In this document: piece by piece, positions 22,154 to 34,589 of the stretch
How positions within the stretch are numbered: the stretch's first letter is position 1
Layout: each line of letters opens with the position of its first letter
Assembly: GCA_964017185.1 (NCBI GenBank)
Contig: OZ024871.1
Location: forward strand, 7,928,214 to 7,992,213
DNA length: 64,000 bases
Source of the DNA: Rugalucina vietnamica
Taxonomy: Eukaryota; Mollusca; Bivalvia; Lucinida; Lucinidae
Reading direction: 5' to 3'
The notes under the pieces: generated by a model
Database searches by the model: none
The model's input: the letters and a program-made list of their open reading frames with translations, nothing else
What the model was told of the DNA's origin: nothing
Translations under genes and position numbers: made by a program

Positions 22154-23117
22154 TCATGTTTTAATGAAAGATTCGTCTTGTGCGGCGACTTCGTTGTTTC
22201 TATTAAAACGACCACTTTCCTCAATATATCTAAACACTATATCGAACAAAATCTTATTTTCTTCAAGAGTCAGATCAGCTGATCCTTCTAATAATACTTT
22301 ACAAAGATACTCTCCTAACAGCTCAGTGATAATATTATAATCAACCCCTGGGAACATTAAGTTAGCAATACTCTGAAGCATAGTTCGTCGTTGTTGAGTA
22401 TATTTAGGACACCCTAAGAAAAAGTGTTTTACGGTTTCTGGTTCGTGACACTCTGTGTTTTCACAGATAGGAGAATCAACTAAATGATAATTGAAAAGGT
22501 GTTTCCGCAAATGACTTAAACCTAATCTCATCCTGCAGTGATTGACTTGTGCCCAACCATGCCCATGAGAAAAAAGTGTATTAACTTTATTTGGTTCATA
22601 GATTTCTTTTAGTTTTGATTTAAAAAATATTTACACTTCCGCTTTCTTTGGTATCATTCGACAAATTATTCCACTCACGAATAGTTTTTGGAAAGTAAGA
22701 CTTGGAAAATTTTTCTCGCTTTATAAATGGCACCAGAATCGAATTATTTCTACGAAGCCTGTAGTTATCAGTATTATGTGGAATTAGTCTGCATGCTTGT
22801 TGTAGATAAGAAGGAACGAGGGAATTGACAATTTTATAAAAGAGATTTAGACTGTGCATAGTTCTCCGATTTTGTAGTTTCGACCAACCTAATTCTTTTA
22901 ACAATTTCTCCTGACTTGTTATTTTAAATGCCCCTGTACATACTAGAGCACATTTCCTTTGAAACTTTTCAAGAGATTCTGATTCTGCTTTAAGACACGA
23001 GTCATAAATAATGTCACCGTAGTCAAGGATAGGTCTTATAATCGTTTTATATAGAGTTTCACGGCAAGATCGTGGAATTTGATTACGGCATCTACGGATT
23101 ACGGATAAACGTCTGTC
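22154..23117 (-). pseudogene. LINE reverse transcriptase C-terminal part
   Basis: Minus strand. The first part begins DRRLSVIRRCRNQIP and contains LYKTIIRPILDYGDIIYDS, the thumb region of Jockey/CR1-group LINE reverse transcriptases, then a REWNNLSN segment (about 22,620-23,117). A single frameshift in a T/A run near 22,620 leads to the second part, which ends (22,154-22,531) with the zinc-binding tail PICENTECHEPETVKHFFLGCPKY, typical of LINE ORF2 C-termini. Apart from that frameshift the frame is open, so the copy is fairly young. The N-terminal side is interrupted at DRR by the left TIR of the 30.4 kb element. Confidence 0.85.
23110..23117. repeat. 8-bp target duplication of the 30.4 kb element, left
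   Basis: CGTCTGTC next to the left TIR; identical to 53,561-53,568. In the LINE frame it encodes the Asp-Arg-Arg at which both halves meet, so it counts as a duplication and not chance. Confidence 0.85.
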
Positions 23118-23206
23118 CAATAAGGCTCAACTTCCACCCCTGTCGTTGAGGTCCCTCCTGCTATTTAGGTCCCTCCTGCAGCTGAGGTCCCTGCAGTTGT
23201 AGTTAT
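23118..23206 (+). repeat. Left TIR of the giant element (89 bp)
   Basis: Begins CAATAAGGCTCAACTTCC and contains three ~17-18 bp sub-repeats of the form GAGGTCCCTCCTGC before TGCAGTTGTAGTTAT. It pairs with 53,472-53,560. The outermost 9 bases match less well (4 mismatches) than the following 35, which are identical. Further in, both ends share a CAAGAGT word and an ACGGTGTAT word in the same order, so a degraded longer TIR is possible. Confidence 0.8.
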
Positions 23207-23548
23207 CAACCGGAAAATCGCCAAGAGTTGCGAAAAATTTCACTACAGTTGCAGCTATCAACTGGAAAATTGTCAAGAGTTACGATGTATAGAAAAAACG
23301 TATTTTTTCCGTAAATACGGTGTATTAGCGCTCTAAATACCGGATATTGTAAAACTGGCATGTTGCACATCCGTTTTTGCAGATTTAAGTTTTCTTTTGA
23401 TCCTTTGAAGTAAATAAGGTTATATGTAGAAATTAAAATGGGGAGTACAACTTCTCAGCTGAAATTTGATCATTTGACCCCCTTTTGTAATATGGGTAAG
23501 GGCCTAACAGAGGGAACCGGGATTTTATCACCTGGGTTTATTACAAAA
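23207..23548. repeat. Subterminal direct duplication
   Basis: A ~52 bp unit starting CAGTTG(T/C)AG(T/C)TATCAAC and containing GGAAAAT and AAGAGTT occurs twice (about 23,193 and 23,245). The rest, to 23,548, shows no gene. Confidence 0.5.
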
Positions 23549-23898
23549 ATATGCTCGTGCAGCATACAGAGATTTTTAAAGTTGTAAAAAGGGAAATTGC
23601 TATTTTTCTTATTTTTTACTCAAAACATAGATTGTGGGTACACGTTAGAACCGCCTCGCCCAGGCGGTTCTTACGAGTACAAAATGAAAAAAATTGCTTT
23701 TTTTTTCTTATTTTTGCTCAAAACATAGATTGTGGGTACACGTTAGAACCGCCTCGCCCAGGCGATTATTACGAGTACCCACAATCTATATTTTGGAGCA
23801 AATATAAGAAAAATAGGTATACCCCTGCATATCCCAGTTTTGCTATATAAAAGTGGGGTTTGAGGGGGTAAATATTTCACTGACATGTTTTCCTGATG
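23549..23898 (+). mobile_element. Hairpin MITE 'Z' copy
   Basis: Two copies of the core CATAGATTGTGGGTACACG at about 23,625 and 23,727 face the complement ACCCACAATCTAT at about 23,777, around CCTCGCCCAGGCG. The right end reads ACATGTTTTCCTGATG. One core unit is duplicated in tandem (~100 bp). Confidence 0.6.
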
Positions 23899-24079
23899 CA
23901 TGGCTCAATCCTCCCGAAAAATAAACCACCTTTTTCCCTAGCCCCCTGTTTTCGTCAGTTCTCGAAAAGCTCAATAGATTTGCCCCATAACTTCCTTAAA
24001 TTATTATCTGATGTTTCTTGAAATAGATATCGTTCTGTCCAGTTCAATCCATTCCTTGAGGGCCACATATAAGTCTTTG

Positions 24080-24440
24080 ATATTACATTACTAAAACATG
24101 TCCATGCACTATATACAGTGATTTTTTCAGTAGGAAAAATGAAAATGTCATCGGAAATATTTTGAAAATTTTGATATTTTTGCTCAAAACATTGATTGTG
24201 ACATTGATTGTGGGTACACGTTAAAACTACTATATCGTTCTCCCCAGTCCCACACCAATCCTGGTGGGGCCACATCAGTCTTTGATATTACATTTCGAAA
24301 ACATGTCCATGCACAATACAGTGATTTTTAGTAGGAAAAAATAAAAATAAAATCGGAAGCATTTTGAATTTCATTTTTTGCTTAAGACATTGATTGTGGG
24401 TACACATTAGAACCGCCTCGCCGAGGCGGTTTTAACGAGT
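24080..24440 (+). repeat. Two partial Z-family units in tandem
   Basis: GGCCACAT...AGTCTTTGATATTACATT heads both units (24,061 and 24,273). Each then carries AAAACATGTCCATGCAC, CAGTGATTTTT and ATTGATTGTGGGTACAC. The second ends in the hairpin GAACCGCCTCG-CCGAGGCGGTT (about 24,411-24,432). Confidence 0.55.
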
Positions 24441-25017
24441 AAATAATCCAGATCACATCACCCAGATAGCCACCATGCTCATGCATGGTAAAACTTTTCA
24501 AAGACCATCTTCTCTTGATATATTGGACTGGTTTCAACGAAACGTGGCATGGAGCATTAATGACCAAAGTACTATACGAATCATGACTCTGTGATTACCA
24601 TGACCTATTTTGGCAAAGCCAACATAGGTCACATAATTATGCATTAGAATGGTGAAAAATTTTAGAATGTCATTTATAGGTAAACATCGCAGGAAATGGA
24701 CAACATTACTGAATAGTAATGGTTTTGAGAAAAATCTGACCCCACTCTGGGATAATGTACATGTATAAAATTTTAACATGTTCTCCTCTGAAACGGCTTT
24801 GTCAATCAAAGCCACAGTTTATATGAGGCATCTATAGGAAAGTGGAACCAAAAGTGTATATAACAAATCCAGGTCACATGACTAATGATGGCTGTCATGT
24901 CCATATAGTGTTAAAACACAACTTCTTCTGTTTTGTCCATTAGCTGTCCTTCTTCACCTTGTTGGGCAACTCGTATTTACAAACGTGTATGCATCCATCA
25001 TTGTAGGAATCATTTAA
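24441..25017. other. No gene seen
   Basis: AT-rich sequence with a short imperfect palindrome around GACCTATTTTGGC...GCCAACATAGGTC (about 24,600-24,632). No convincing gene. Confidence 0.45.
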
Positions 25018-25649
25018 ACAGCAGTCACACAGTAGCGTATAAGTGAAACGCGCGCCGGGCGTGTTGAAAAAATAGCAAAATTCAACATACGCCAGACGCA
25101 CGTCGGAAACACGTTCAAAACACGCTACAAGTGCGTTGGGTACATTTGGTGTACGTCCGGCGCTCGTCGCTGTACGTCGCTTCAAAAGTCTCTGCGCGTT
25201 TCGCTCTTTTGGGCTAAAAAAATTAAACATGCTTAAAATTTTTCGAAAAGCTCGGCGTGTCTCGGGCGTGTGACTTATACGTCCCGAATAAGTTTCACGC
25301 GCGCTACAGGCGCGTTGAATACGCTCTGAACGCGTTTGGCGCGCGTTTGAAGCACGCTAGTGTACGTTCCATGCGCGTTCCGATTTTATTGGATGTTGCT
25401 TCACTAGCGTGCCCCAAGCGTGTGTGAAACGCGCGTTGAACGTTCGATGCGCGCCTGTAGCGGGTGCTTAGCGTGTCTTGGACGTATCACAACCGTACTA
25501 ATACACTTTGAGATTTTTTATACGTCCGGCAGGCGCTAATGTGTGACTTCTAAAGCGAATTATTTTTATACGCCCAACGTCTTCAGCCTGTTGAGATTTT
25601 TCATACGCCCGGCGCGCGTTTGGGTTATACGCTACTGTGTGACTGCTGT
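25018..25649. mobile_element. TTAA-flanked 632 bp element, GCGCG-rich
   Basis: The ends are inverted: ACAGCAGTCACACAGTAGCG... at 25,018 and ...ACTGTGTGACTGCTGT at 25,649. TTAA lies on both sides (25,014-25,017; 25,650-25,653). TTAA duplication is the mark of piggyBac and Kolobok-type transposases. The interior is a degenerate GC-rich repeat of GCGCG, CGTTT and ACACG words, quite unlike the surrounding AT-rich DNA, and the frames through it are not genes. It is a non-autonomous element nested in the 30.4 kb insertion. Confidence 0.75.
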
Positions 25650-25653
25650 TTAA

Positions 25654-26059
25654 GGGAATGTGCAAAAAGACAATATGCGAAAGAGTATTTGAGTTAAGTT
25701 TAATTTTCGTAAACATGCCATATTAAAGTCAGAAACAAATTCACTGTTGAACCTAAGCTTTTTGTATTTGTGAATTAACGTCCGTCCCAACAAAAGCTAT
25801 GGTCATACAGAGGCTGGATCTCGTTTCCGATTCGTATTACAATAAAGCAAGGTATCTACATAAGACCCAATGTATAGAAGGCTAGGGGCTTATCTGTTTT
25901 GATTTTTTTAACAACTTAATGCCCCAGTCGGCAATTTTGTAGTAATATTAGGACGAATCGACAACTTCACACTTCTTAAAAGTTTATAGTGGTTTCCGTC
26001 GGGCAATAGTCAACCGTGGTCATCCAGGCCACCTCGGGGCAATAGTTTTAATAACCATG
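25654..26059. other. No gene seen
   Basis: Spacer between the TTAA element and the satellite. No recognisable unit. Confidence 0.45.
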
Positions 26060-26840
26060 AAATAACTGTTTGCAATAAATGCCTCTATCATTGGTGCTGC
26101 TGATAAGGTCCCAAACATAAAATGTACTACAAACCTCCCTGTGATGCAGCTGATTAGGTCCCAGTGATGTATTATACTGAACCCATCCTATCATCACCTG
26201 TAACTTCTCCTGCCAATTGGCCCCAGTCTCACGTTGTACCATAAACGCCTCGATCATCGCCTGTAATCACTCCTGCTGATAAGGCCCTAGTTTCATATAG
26301 CAAGACAAGCGTACCTGACATCACCTGTAATCACTCCTTTTGATAAGGCCCCTAGTGCTATATAGTTCTACAAAACTACATTTAAATCCCTCTGTCATTG
26401 CCTGTAATCACTCCTGTTGATTAGGCCCTAGTGTTATAAAGTTGAACAAAACTCCCTATTAACGCCTCTTTCGTCGCCTGTAATCACTCCTGCTGTAAAG
26501 GCGCCAATTTTACATAGCAATACAAACGTGCCTAGAGTCGCCTGTAATCACTCTTGTAGATAAGGCCCCGGTGTAAAATTTTATTACAAACGCTGCTTTC
26601 ATCGCCTGTAATCACTCCTGCTGATTAGGCCCCAAAGTAATATTGTACTACAAACGCCCCTATCATCGCCTGTAGAAACTCCATATATGTATTAGGCCCG
26701 AATGCGTTATTGTACTACAAACGTCACTTTCATCGCATGTAACTACTGCAAATTATACCCCGGTCATATTTTGTACAACAAACGCCTCTATTATCTTCTG
26801 CAGTCACTTTTACTGATAATGTTCCAGTGTTATATAGTAA

Positions 26841-29800
26841 TAGAACGTGCATGTCATCGCCTGTAATCACTCCTGCTGTTGATTAGGCCCTAGTGTAATA
26901 TATTACTACAAATACCCACATCATTGCCTGTTATCAGTCCTGTTGATAAGGCCCCAGTGAAATATTGTTATAAAAACGTGCCTATTGACGCCTGAAATCA
27001 CTCCTGTTGATTAGTCCTAGTGTTAAGTAGTATTACGTACCTCCCTTTCGTGACCTGTTATCACTTCCACTGATTAGGCACTAGAGTTAAAATGTACTAC
27101 AAATGCCCATATCATTGCCTGTAATCATTCCTGCTGATAAATCTGCAGTGTTATATTTATTTACAAACGCTTCTTTCAACGCATGACGTCACATCCTGCT
27201 GATAAGGCCCCAAAGTAATATTGAACTAAATGCGTCCCTATCATCGCCTGTAATCAATCCTACTGATTAGGCCCCCCCCCAATACCTTATTGTACTACAA
27301 ACGTCACAAAAACGCCTCTGTTATCTTCTGTACTCACTCATGTTGATTAGGCCTCAGTGTAATATTGTACTTCAAACGCTCCTATCATCGTCTGAAATCA
27401 CCCCTGCTGAAAAGGCCCCAAATTTATATTGTACTACAAAATCCACTATTTTCGGATCTAATCACTCCTGTTGATAAGGCCCCTGTGTTATATTTTATGA
27501 AAACCGCCCTATCAACACCTGTTATGACTCCTGTTGATTAGTCCACAGTGTTATATAGTACTACAATCCTCCATATAGTGACCTATCATTACTGCTGCTG
27601 ATAAGGCCCCAAAGTTATTATGTATTACAAACGCCCCTGTCATCGCATGTAATCGCTCCTGCTGATAAGGTCCCAGTGTTATATCATACTGTAACCCCCC
27701 TATCATCACGTATGACTACTATTGCGAATTAGCCCCAGTCTTTAGTTGTACTATAAATGCCTCTATAATTGCCTGTAATCACTCCTGCTGATAAGGCCCC
27801 AATTTCATATAGCAAGACAAACGTACCTGTCATCACCTGTAATCACTCCTGTTGATAAGGCCCCTAGTGTTATATAGTTCTACTTAACTACATATTAATG
27901 CCTCTGTCATTGCCTGTAATCACTCCTGTTGATTAGGCCCCTAGTGTTATATAGTTAAACAAAACTCCCTCTTAACGCCTCTTTCATAGCCTGTAATCGC
28001 TCCTGCTGTAAAGGCGCCAATTTTACATAGCAATACAAACGTGCCTTGAGTCGTCTGTAATCACTCTTGTAGATAAGGCCTCGGTGTAAAATTTTATTAC
28101 AAACGCTGCTTTCATCGCCTGTAATCACTCCTGCTGATTAGGCCCCAAAGTAATATTGTACTACAAACGCCCCTATCATCGCCTGTAAAAACTCCTCCTT
28201 ATTAGGGCCGAATGCATTATTGTACTACAAACGTCACTTTCATCGCATGTAACTAATCCTACAAATTATACCCCGATCATATTTTGTACAACAAACGCCT
28301 CTATTATCTTCTGCAGTCACTTTTGCTGATAATGTTCCATTGTTTTATAGTAATAGAACGTGCTTGTCATCGCCTGTAATCACTCCTGCTGTTGATTAGG
28401 CCCTAGTGAAATATTTTACTACAAATACCCATATCGTTGCCTGTAATCAGTCCTGTTGATAAGGCCCCAGTGAAATATTGTTATACAAACGTGCATATCG
28501 ACGCATGTAATCACTCCTGTTGATTCTTTCTAGTGTTATGTAGTATTACGTACCTCCCTTTCGTGACCTGTTATCACCTGCTGATTAGGCACTAGAGCTT
28601 AATTGTACTACAAATGCCCTTGTAGTATGACTTTCTGCTTCTTTTTTTTTGATGTTTTTGTAAGATGAAATCAATACAAATTAATATCAGAGGAGGCGGG
28701 CCTTCATATTAATACTCAGGAAGGAGGCGGAATTAAAACCGTACTGTAGCTTCCTGATGTCGGAAGTTACAGTACGGATCTGTCAATTGGTGTTCTGTCA
28801 TACTACAAGTTAGTTAAAGACCTCGTAGAAAAAATAAGTAAAAACAGCTCGTCTTCGACTCGCTTTATTTTACTTATTTTTTCTACTCGATACTTTAACT
28901 CTAACATATCATTGCCTGTAACCATTCCTGCTGATAAATCTGCAGGTTATATTTATTTACAAACGCATCTTTCAACGCATGAAGTCACATCCTGCTGATA
29001 AGGTGTCAAAGTAATATTGAACTAAATGCGTCCCTATCATCGCCTGTAAACACTAGTACTGATTAGGCCCCAATACCTTATTGTACTACAAACGTCACAA
29101 AAATTGAACAAAATGCGTCCCTGTCATCTATTATCTTCTGTACTCACCCCTGCTGATAAGTTCCAAGTGTTATATAGTATGAAAACGTACCTGCCATAGC
29201 CTATTATCACTCCTGTTGATTGGGCCCTGGTGTTGTGTAGTACTACAAACCTAATGACCTGTAATAACTGCTGCTGATTAGGCTTTACTGTTATATCTTA
29301 ATACAAATACCAATATCATTGCCTGTAATGACTCATGTTGATTCGGCCCCAGTGTAATATTGTACTTCAAACGCTCCTATCATCGTCTGAAATCACCCCT
29401 GCTGAATAGGCCCCAAATTTATATTGTACTACAAAATCCACTATTTTAGCCTCTAATCACTCCTGTTGATAAGGCCCCTGTGTTATATTTTATGAAAACC
29501 GCCCTTTCAACACCTGTAATCACTCCTGTTGATTAGGCCACAGTGTTATATAGTACTACAATCCTCCATATAGTGACATGTCATTACTGCTGCTGATAAG
29601 GCCCTAAAGTTATTATGTATTACAAACGTCCCTGTCATCGCATGTAATCGCTCCTGCTGATAAAGGCCAGTGATATATCATACTGAAAACCCCCTATCAT
29701 CACGTATAACTACTACTGCGAATTAGCCCCAGTCTTTAGTTGTACTATAAATGCCTCTATAATTGCCTGTAATCACTCCTGCTGATAAGGCCTCAGTTTC

Positions 29801-30346
29801 ATATAGCAAGACAAGCGTACCTGTCATCACCTGTAATCACTCCTGTTGATAAGGACCCTGGTGCAATATAGTTCTACAAAACTACATTTTAATGCCTCTG
29901 TCATTGCCTGTAATCACCCCTGTTGATTAGGCCCCTAGTATTATATAGTTAAACAAAACTCCCTATTAACGCCTCTTTCATCGCCTGTTATCACTCCTGC
30001 TGTAAAGGCGCCAATTTTACATAGCAATACAAACGTGCCTTGAGCCGCCTGTAATCACTCTTGTAGATAAGGCCCCGATGTAAATTTTAATACAAACGCT
30101 GCTTTCATCGCCTGTAATCACTCCTGCTGATTAGGCCCCAAAGTAATATTGTACTACAAACGCCCCTATCATCGCTTGTAAAAACTCCTATTTATTAGGC
30201 CCGAATGCGTTATTGTACTACAAACGTCACTTTCATCGCATGTAACTACTCCTGCAAATTATACCCCGGTCAGATTTTGTACAACAAACGCCTCTATTAT
30301 CTTCTGCAGTCACTTTTACTGATAATGTTCCAGTGTTATATAGTAA
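26841..30346 (+). repeat. Higher-order repeat unit 1 (~3.5 kb)
   Basis: Starts at the TAGAACGTGC monomer variant. Contains a 1,513 bp and a 1,993 bp block and the 285 bp inserted element at 28,620. Confidence 0.75.
28620..28904. mobile_element. Composite foldback insertion in the satellite, copy 1
   Basis: Two adjoining inverted-repeat pieces interrupt one monomer. The first (about 28,619-28,809) has ends CTTGTAGTATGAC / GTCATACTACAAG and an inner hairpin ACCGTACTGTAGC...TTACAGTACGGAT. The second (about 28,810-28,904) is a hairpin with arms AGAAAAAATAAGTAAAA / TTTTACTTATTTTTTCT and a TCGTCTTCGACTCG centre. The monomer resumes at CATATCATTGCC. The end motif resembles the satellite's own TACTACAA word. 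Confidence 0.7.
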
Positions 30347-33300
30347 TAGAACGTGCATGTCATCGCCTGTAATCACTCCTGCTGTTGATTAGGCCCTAGT
30401 GTAATATATTACTACAAATACCCATATCATTGCCTGTTATCAGTCCTGTTGATAAGGCCCCAGTGAAATATTGTTATACAAACGTGCCTATCGACGCCTG
30501 AAATCACTCCTGTTGATTAGTCCTAGTGTTAAGTAGTATTACGTACCTCCCTTTCGTGACATGTTATCACTTCCGCTGATTAGGCACTAGAGTTAAATTG
30601 TACTACAAATGCCCATATCATTGCCTGTAATCATTCCTGCTGATAAATCTGCAGTGTTATATTTATTTACAAACGCTTCTTTCAACGCATGACGTCACAT
30701 CCTGCTGATAAGGCCCCAAAGTAACATTGAACTAAATGCGTCCCTATCATCGCCTGTAATCAATCCTACTGATTAGGCCCCCCCAATACCTTATTGTACT
30801 ACAAACGTCACAAAAACGCCTCTGTTATCTTCTGTACTCACTCATGTTGATTAGGCCTCAGTGTAATATTGTACTTCAAACGCTCCTATCATCGTCTGAA
30901 ATCACCCCTGCTGAATAGGCCCCAAATTTATATTGTACTACAAAATCCACTATTTTCGGATCTAATGACTCCTGTTGATAAGGCCCCAGTGTTATATTTT
31001 ATGAAAACCGCCCTATCAACACCTGTTATCACTCCAGTTGATTAGTCCACAGTGTTATATAGTACTACAATCCTCCATATAGTGACCTATCATTACTGCT
31101 GCTGATAAGGCCCCAAAGTTATTATGTATTACAAACGCCCCTGTCATCGCATGTAATCACTCCTGCTGATAAGGTTCCAGTGTTATATCATACTGAAACC
31201 CCCCTATCATCACGTATGACTACTATTGCGAATTAGCCCCAGTCTTTAGTTGCACTATAAATGCCTCTATAATTGCCTGTAATCACTCCTGCTGATAAGG
31301 CCCCAATTTCATATAGCAAGACAAACGTACCTGTCATCACCTGTAATCACTCCTGTTGATAAGGCCCCTCGTGTTATATAGTTCTACTAAACTACATATT
31401 AATGCCTCTGCCATTGCCTGTAATCACTCCTGTTGATTAGGCCCCTAGTGTTATATAGTCAAACAAAGCTCCCTATTAACGCCTCTTTCATCGCCTGTAA
31501 TCGCTCCTGCTGTAAAGGCGCCAATTTTACATAGCAATACAAACGTGCATTGAGTCGTCTGTAATCACTCTTGTAGATAAGGCCCCGGTGTAAAATTTAA
31601 TTACAAACGCTGCTTTCATCGCCTGTAATCACTCCTGCTGATTAGGCCCCAAAGTAATATTGTACTACAAACGCCCCTATCATCGCCTGTAAAAACTCCT
31701 CCTTATTAGGACCGAATGCATTATTGTACTACAAACGTCACTTTCATCGCATGTAACTACTCCTACAAATTATACCCCGATCATATTTTGTACAACAAAC
31801 GCCTCTATTATCTTCTGCAGTCACTTTTGCTGATAATGTTCCATTGTTTTATAGTAATAGAACGTGCTTGTCATCGCCTGTAATCACTCCTGCTGTTGAT
31901 TAGGCCCTAGTGAAATATTTTACTACAAATACCCATATCGTTGCCTGTAATCAGTCCTGTTGATAAGGCCCCAGTGAAATATTGTTATACAAACGTGCAT
32001 ATCGACGCCTGTAATCACTCCTGTTGATTATATCTAGTGTTATGTAGTATTACGTACCTCCCTTTCGTGACCTGTTATCACTTCTGCTGATTATGCACTA
32101 GAGCTTAATTGTACTACAAATGCCCTTGTAGTATGACTTTCTGCCTTTTTTATGTTTTTATAAGATTAAATCAATACAAATTAATATCAGAGGTGGCGGG
32201 CCTTCATATTAATACTCAGCAAGGAGGCGGAATTAAAACCGTACTGTAGCTTCCTGATGTCGGAAGTTACAGTACGGATCTGTCAATTGGTGTTCTGTCA
32301 TACTACAAGTTAGTGAAAGACCTCGTAGAAAAAATAAGTAAAAACAGCTCGTCTTCGACTCGCTTTATTTTACTTATTTTTTCTACTCGATACTTTAACT
32401 CTAACATATCATTGCCTGTAACCATTCTTGCTGATAAATCTGCAGTGTTATATTTATTTACAAACGCATCTTTCAACGCATGAAGTCACATCCTGCTGAT
32501 AAGGTGTCAAAGTAATATTGAACTAAATGCGTCCCTATCATCGCCTGTAAACACTAGTACTGATTAGGCCCCAATACCTTATTGTACTAAAAACGTCACA
32601 AAAATTGAACAAAATGCGTCCCTGTCATCTATTATCTTCTGTACTCACCCCTGCTGATAAGGTCCAAGTGTTATATAGTATGAAAACGTACCTGCCATAG
32701 CCTGTTATCACTCCTGTTGATTGGGCCCTGGTGTTGTGTAGTACTACAAACCTAATGACCTGTAATAACTGCTGCTGATTAGGCTTTACTGTTATATCTT
32801 AATACAAATACCAATATCATTGCCTGTAATGACTCATGTTGATTCGGCCCCAGTGTAATATTGTACTTCAAACGCTCCTATCATCGTCTGAAATCACCCC
32901 TGCTGAATAGGCCCCAAATTTATATTGTACTACAAAATCCACTATTTTAGCCTCTAATCACTCCTGTTGATAAGGCCCCTGTGTTATATTTTATGAAAAC
33001 CGCCCTTTCAACACCTGTAATCACTCCTGTTGATTAGGCCACAGTGTTATATAGTACTACAATCCTCCATATAGTGACATGTCATTACTGCTGCTGATAA
33101 GGCCCTAAAGTTATTATGTATTACAAACGTCCCTGTCATCGCATGTAATCTCTCCTGCTGATAAAGGCCAGTGATATATCATACTGAAAACCCCCTATCA
33201 TCACGTATAACTACTACTGCGAATTAGCCCCAGTCTTTAGTTGTACTATAAATGCCTCTATAATTGCCTGTAATCACTCCTGCTGATAAGGCCTCAGTTT

Positions 33301-33847
33301 CATATAGCAAGACAAGCGTACCTGTCATCACCTGTAATCACTCCTGTTGATAAGGCCCCTGGTGCAATGTAGTTCTACAAAACTACATTTTAATGCCTCT
33401 GTCATTGCCTGTAATCACCCCTGTTGATTAGGCCCCTAGTATTATATAGTTAAACAAAACACCCTATTAACGCCTCTTTCATCGCCTGTTATCACTCCTG
33501 CTGTAAAGGCGCCAATTTTACATAGCAATACAAACGTGCCTTGAGTCGCCTGTAATCACTCTTGTAGATAAGGCCCCGGTGTAAATTTTAATACAAACGC
33601 TGCTTTCATCGCCTGTAATCACTCCTGCTGATAAGGCCCCAAAGTAATATTGTACTACAAACCTCCCTATCATCGCCTGTAAAAACTCCTATTTATTAGG
33701 CCCGAATGCGTTATTGTACTACAAACGTCACTTTCATCGCATGTAACTACTCCTGCAAATTATACCCCGGTCAGATTTTGTACAACAAACGCCTCTATTA
33801 TCTTCTGCAGTCACTTTTACTGATAATGTTCCAGTGTTATATAGTAA
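30347..33847 (+). repeat. Higher-order repeat unit 2 (~3.5 kb)
   Basis: Blocks of 1,511 and 1,990 bp in the same variant order as unit 1, including the inserted element at 32,125. By eye the two units are almost identical over long stretches, so they arose by recent duplication of the whole unit. Confidence 0.75.
32125..32404. mobile_element. Composite foldback insertion in the satellite, copy 2
   Basis: Same structure, same monomer position and same flanks as 28,620-28,904, with a shorter T-run. It is a duplicate through the higher-order repeat and not a separate insertion. Confidence 0.7.
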
Positions 33848-34589
33848 TAGAACATGCTTGTCATCGCCTGTAATCACTCCTGCTGTTGATTAGGCCCTAG
33901 TGTAAAATATTACTACAAATGCCCATATCATTGCCTGTTATCAGTCCTGTTGATAAGGCCCCAGTGAAATATTGTTATACAAACGTGCCTATCGACGCCT
34001 GAAATCACTCCTGTTGATTAGTCCTAGTGTTAAGTAGTATTACGTACCTCCCTTTCGTGACCTGTTATCACTCCTGCTGATTAGGCACTAGAGTTAAATT
34101 GTACTACAAATGCCCATATCATTGCCTGTAATCAGTCCTGCTGATAAATCTCCAGTATTATATTTATTTACAAACGCTTCTTTCAACGCATGAAGTCACA
34201 TCCTGCTGATAAGGCCCCAAAGTAACATTGAACTAAATGAGTCCCTATCATCGCCTGTAATCACTCCTACTGATTAGGCCCCAATACCTTATTGTACTAC
34301 AAACGTCACAAAAACGCCTCTATTATTTTCTGTACTCACTCCTGCTGATAAGGTCCCAGTGTTATATAGTATGAAAACGTACCTGTCATCGCCTGTTATC
34401 ACTCCTGTTGATTAGGCCCTGGTGTAATGTAGTACTACAAACCCATATTATATTTTAATACAAATACCAATATCATTGCCTGTAATGACTCATGTTCATT
34501 AGGCACCAGTGTTCTATTGTACTTCAAACGCTTCTATCATCCTCTGAAATCACCCCTGCTGAATATGCCCCAAATTTATATTGTACTAC

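Larger units (their letters stand above)
21861..23117 (-). mobile_element. LINE 3' half (split by the 30.4 kb element)
   Basis: The 3' part of a 5'-truncated LINE on the minus strand, from the 8-bp sequence CGTCTGTC (23,110-23,117) to an AATAAATAAAG tail next to the target duplication at 21,860. Its other half is 53,561-54,234. The two halves abut in the same reading frame across the 8-bp duplication, so they are one original insertion. The remaining length is about 1.9 kb, typical of a 5'-truncated LINE. Confidence 0.85.

Noticed and set aside
24940..25230. 96-residue minus-strand frame
   Set aside because: It runs across the TIR and GCGCG-rich interior of a TTAA-flanked non-autonomous element; no domain.
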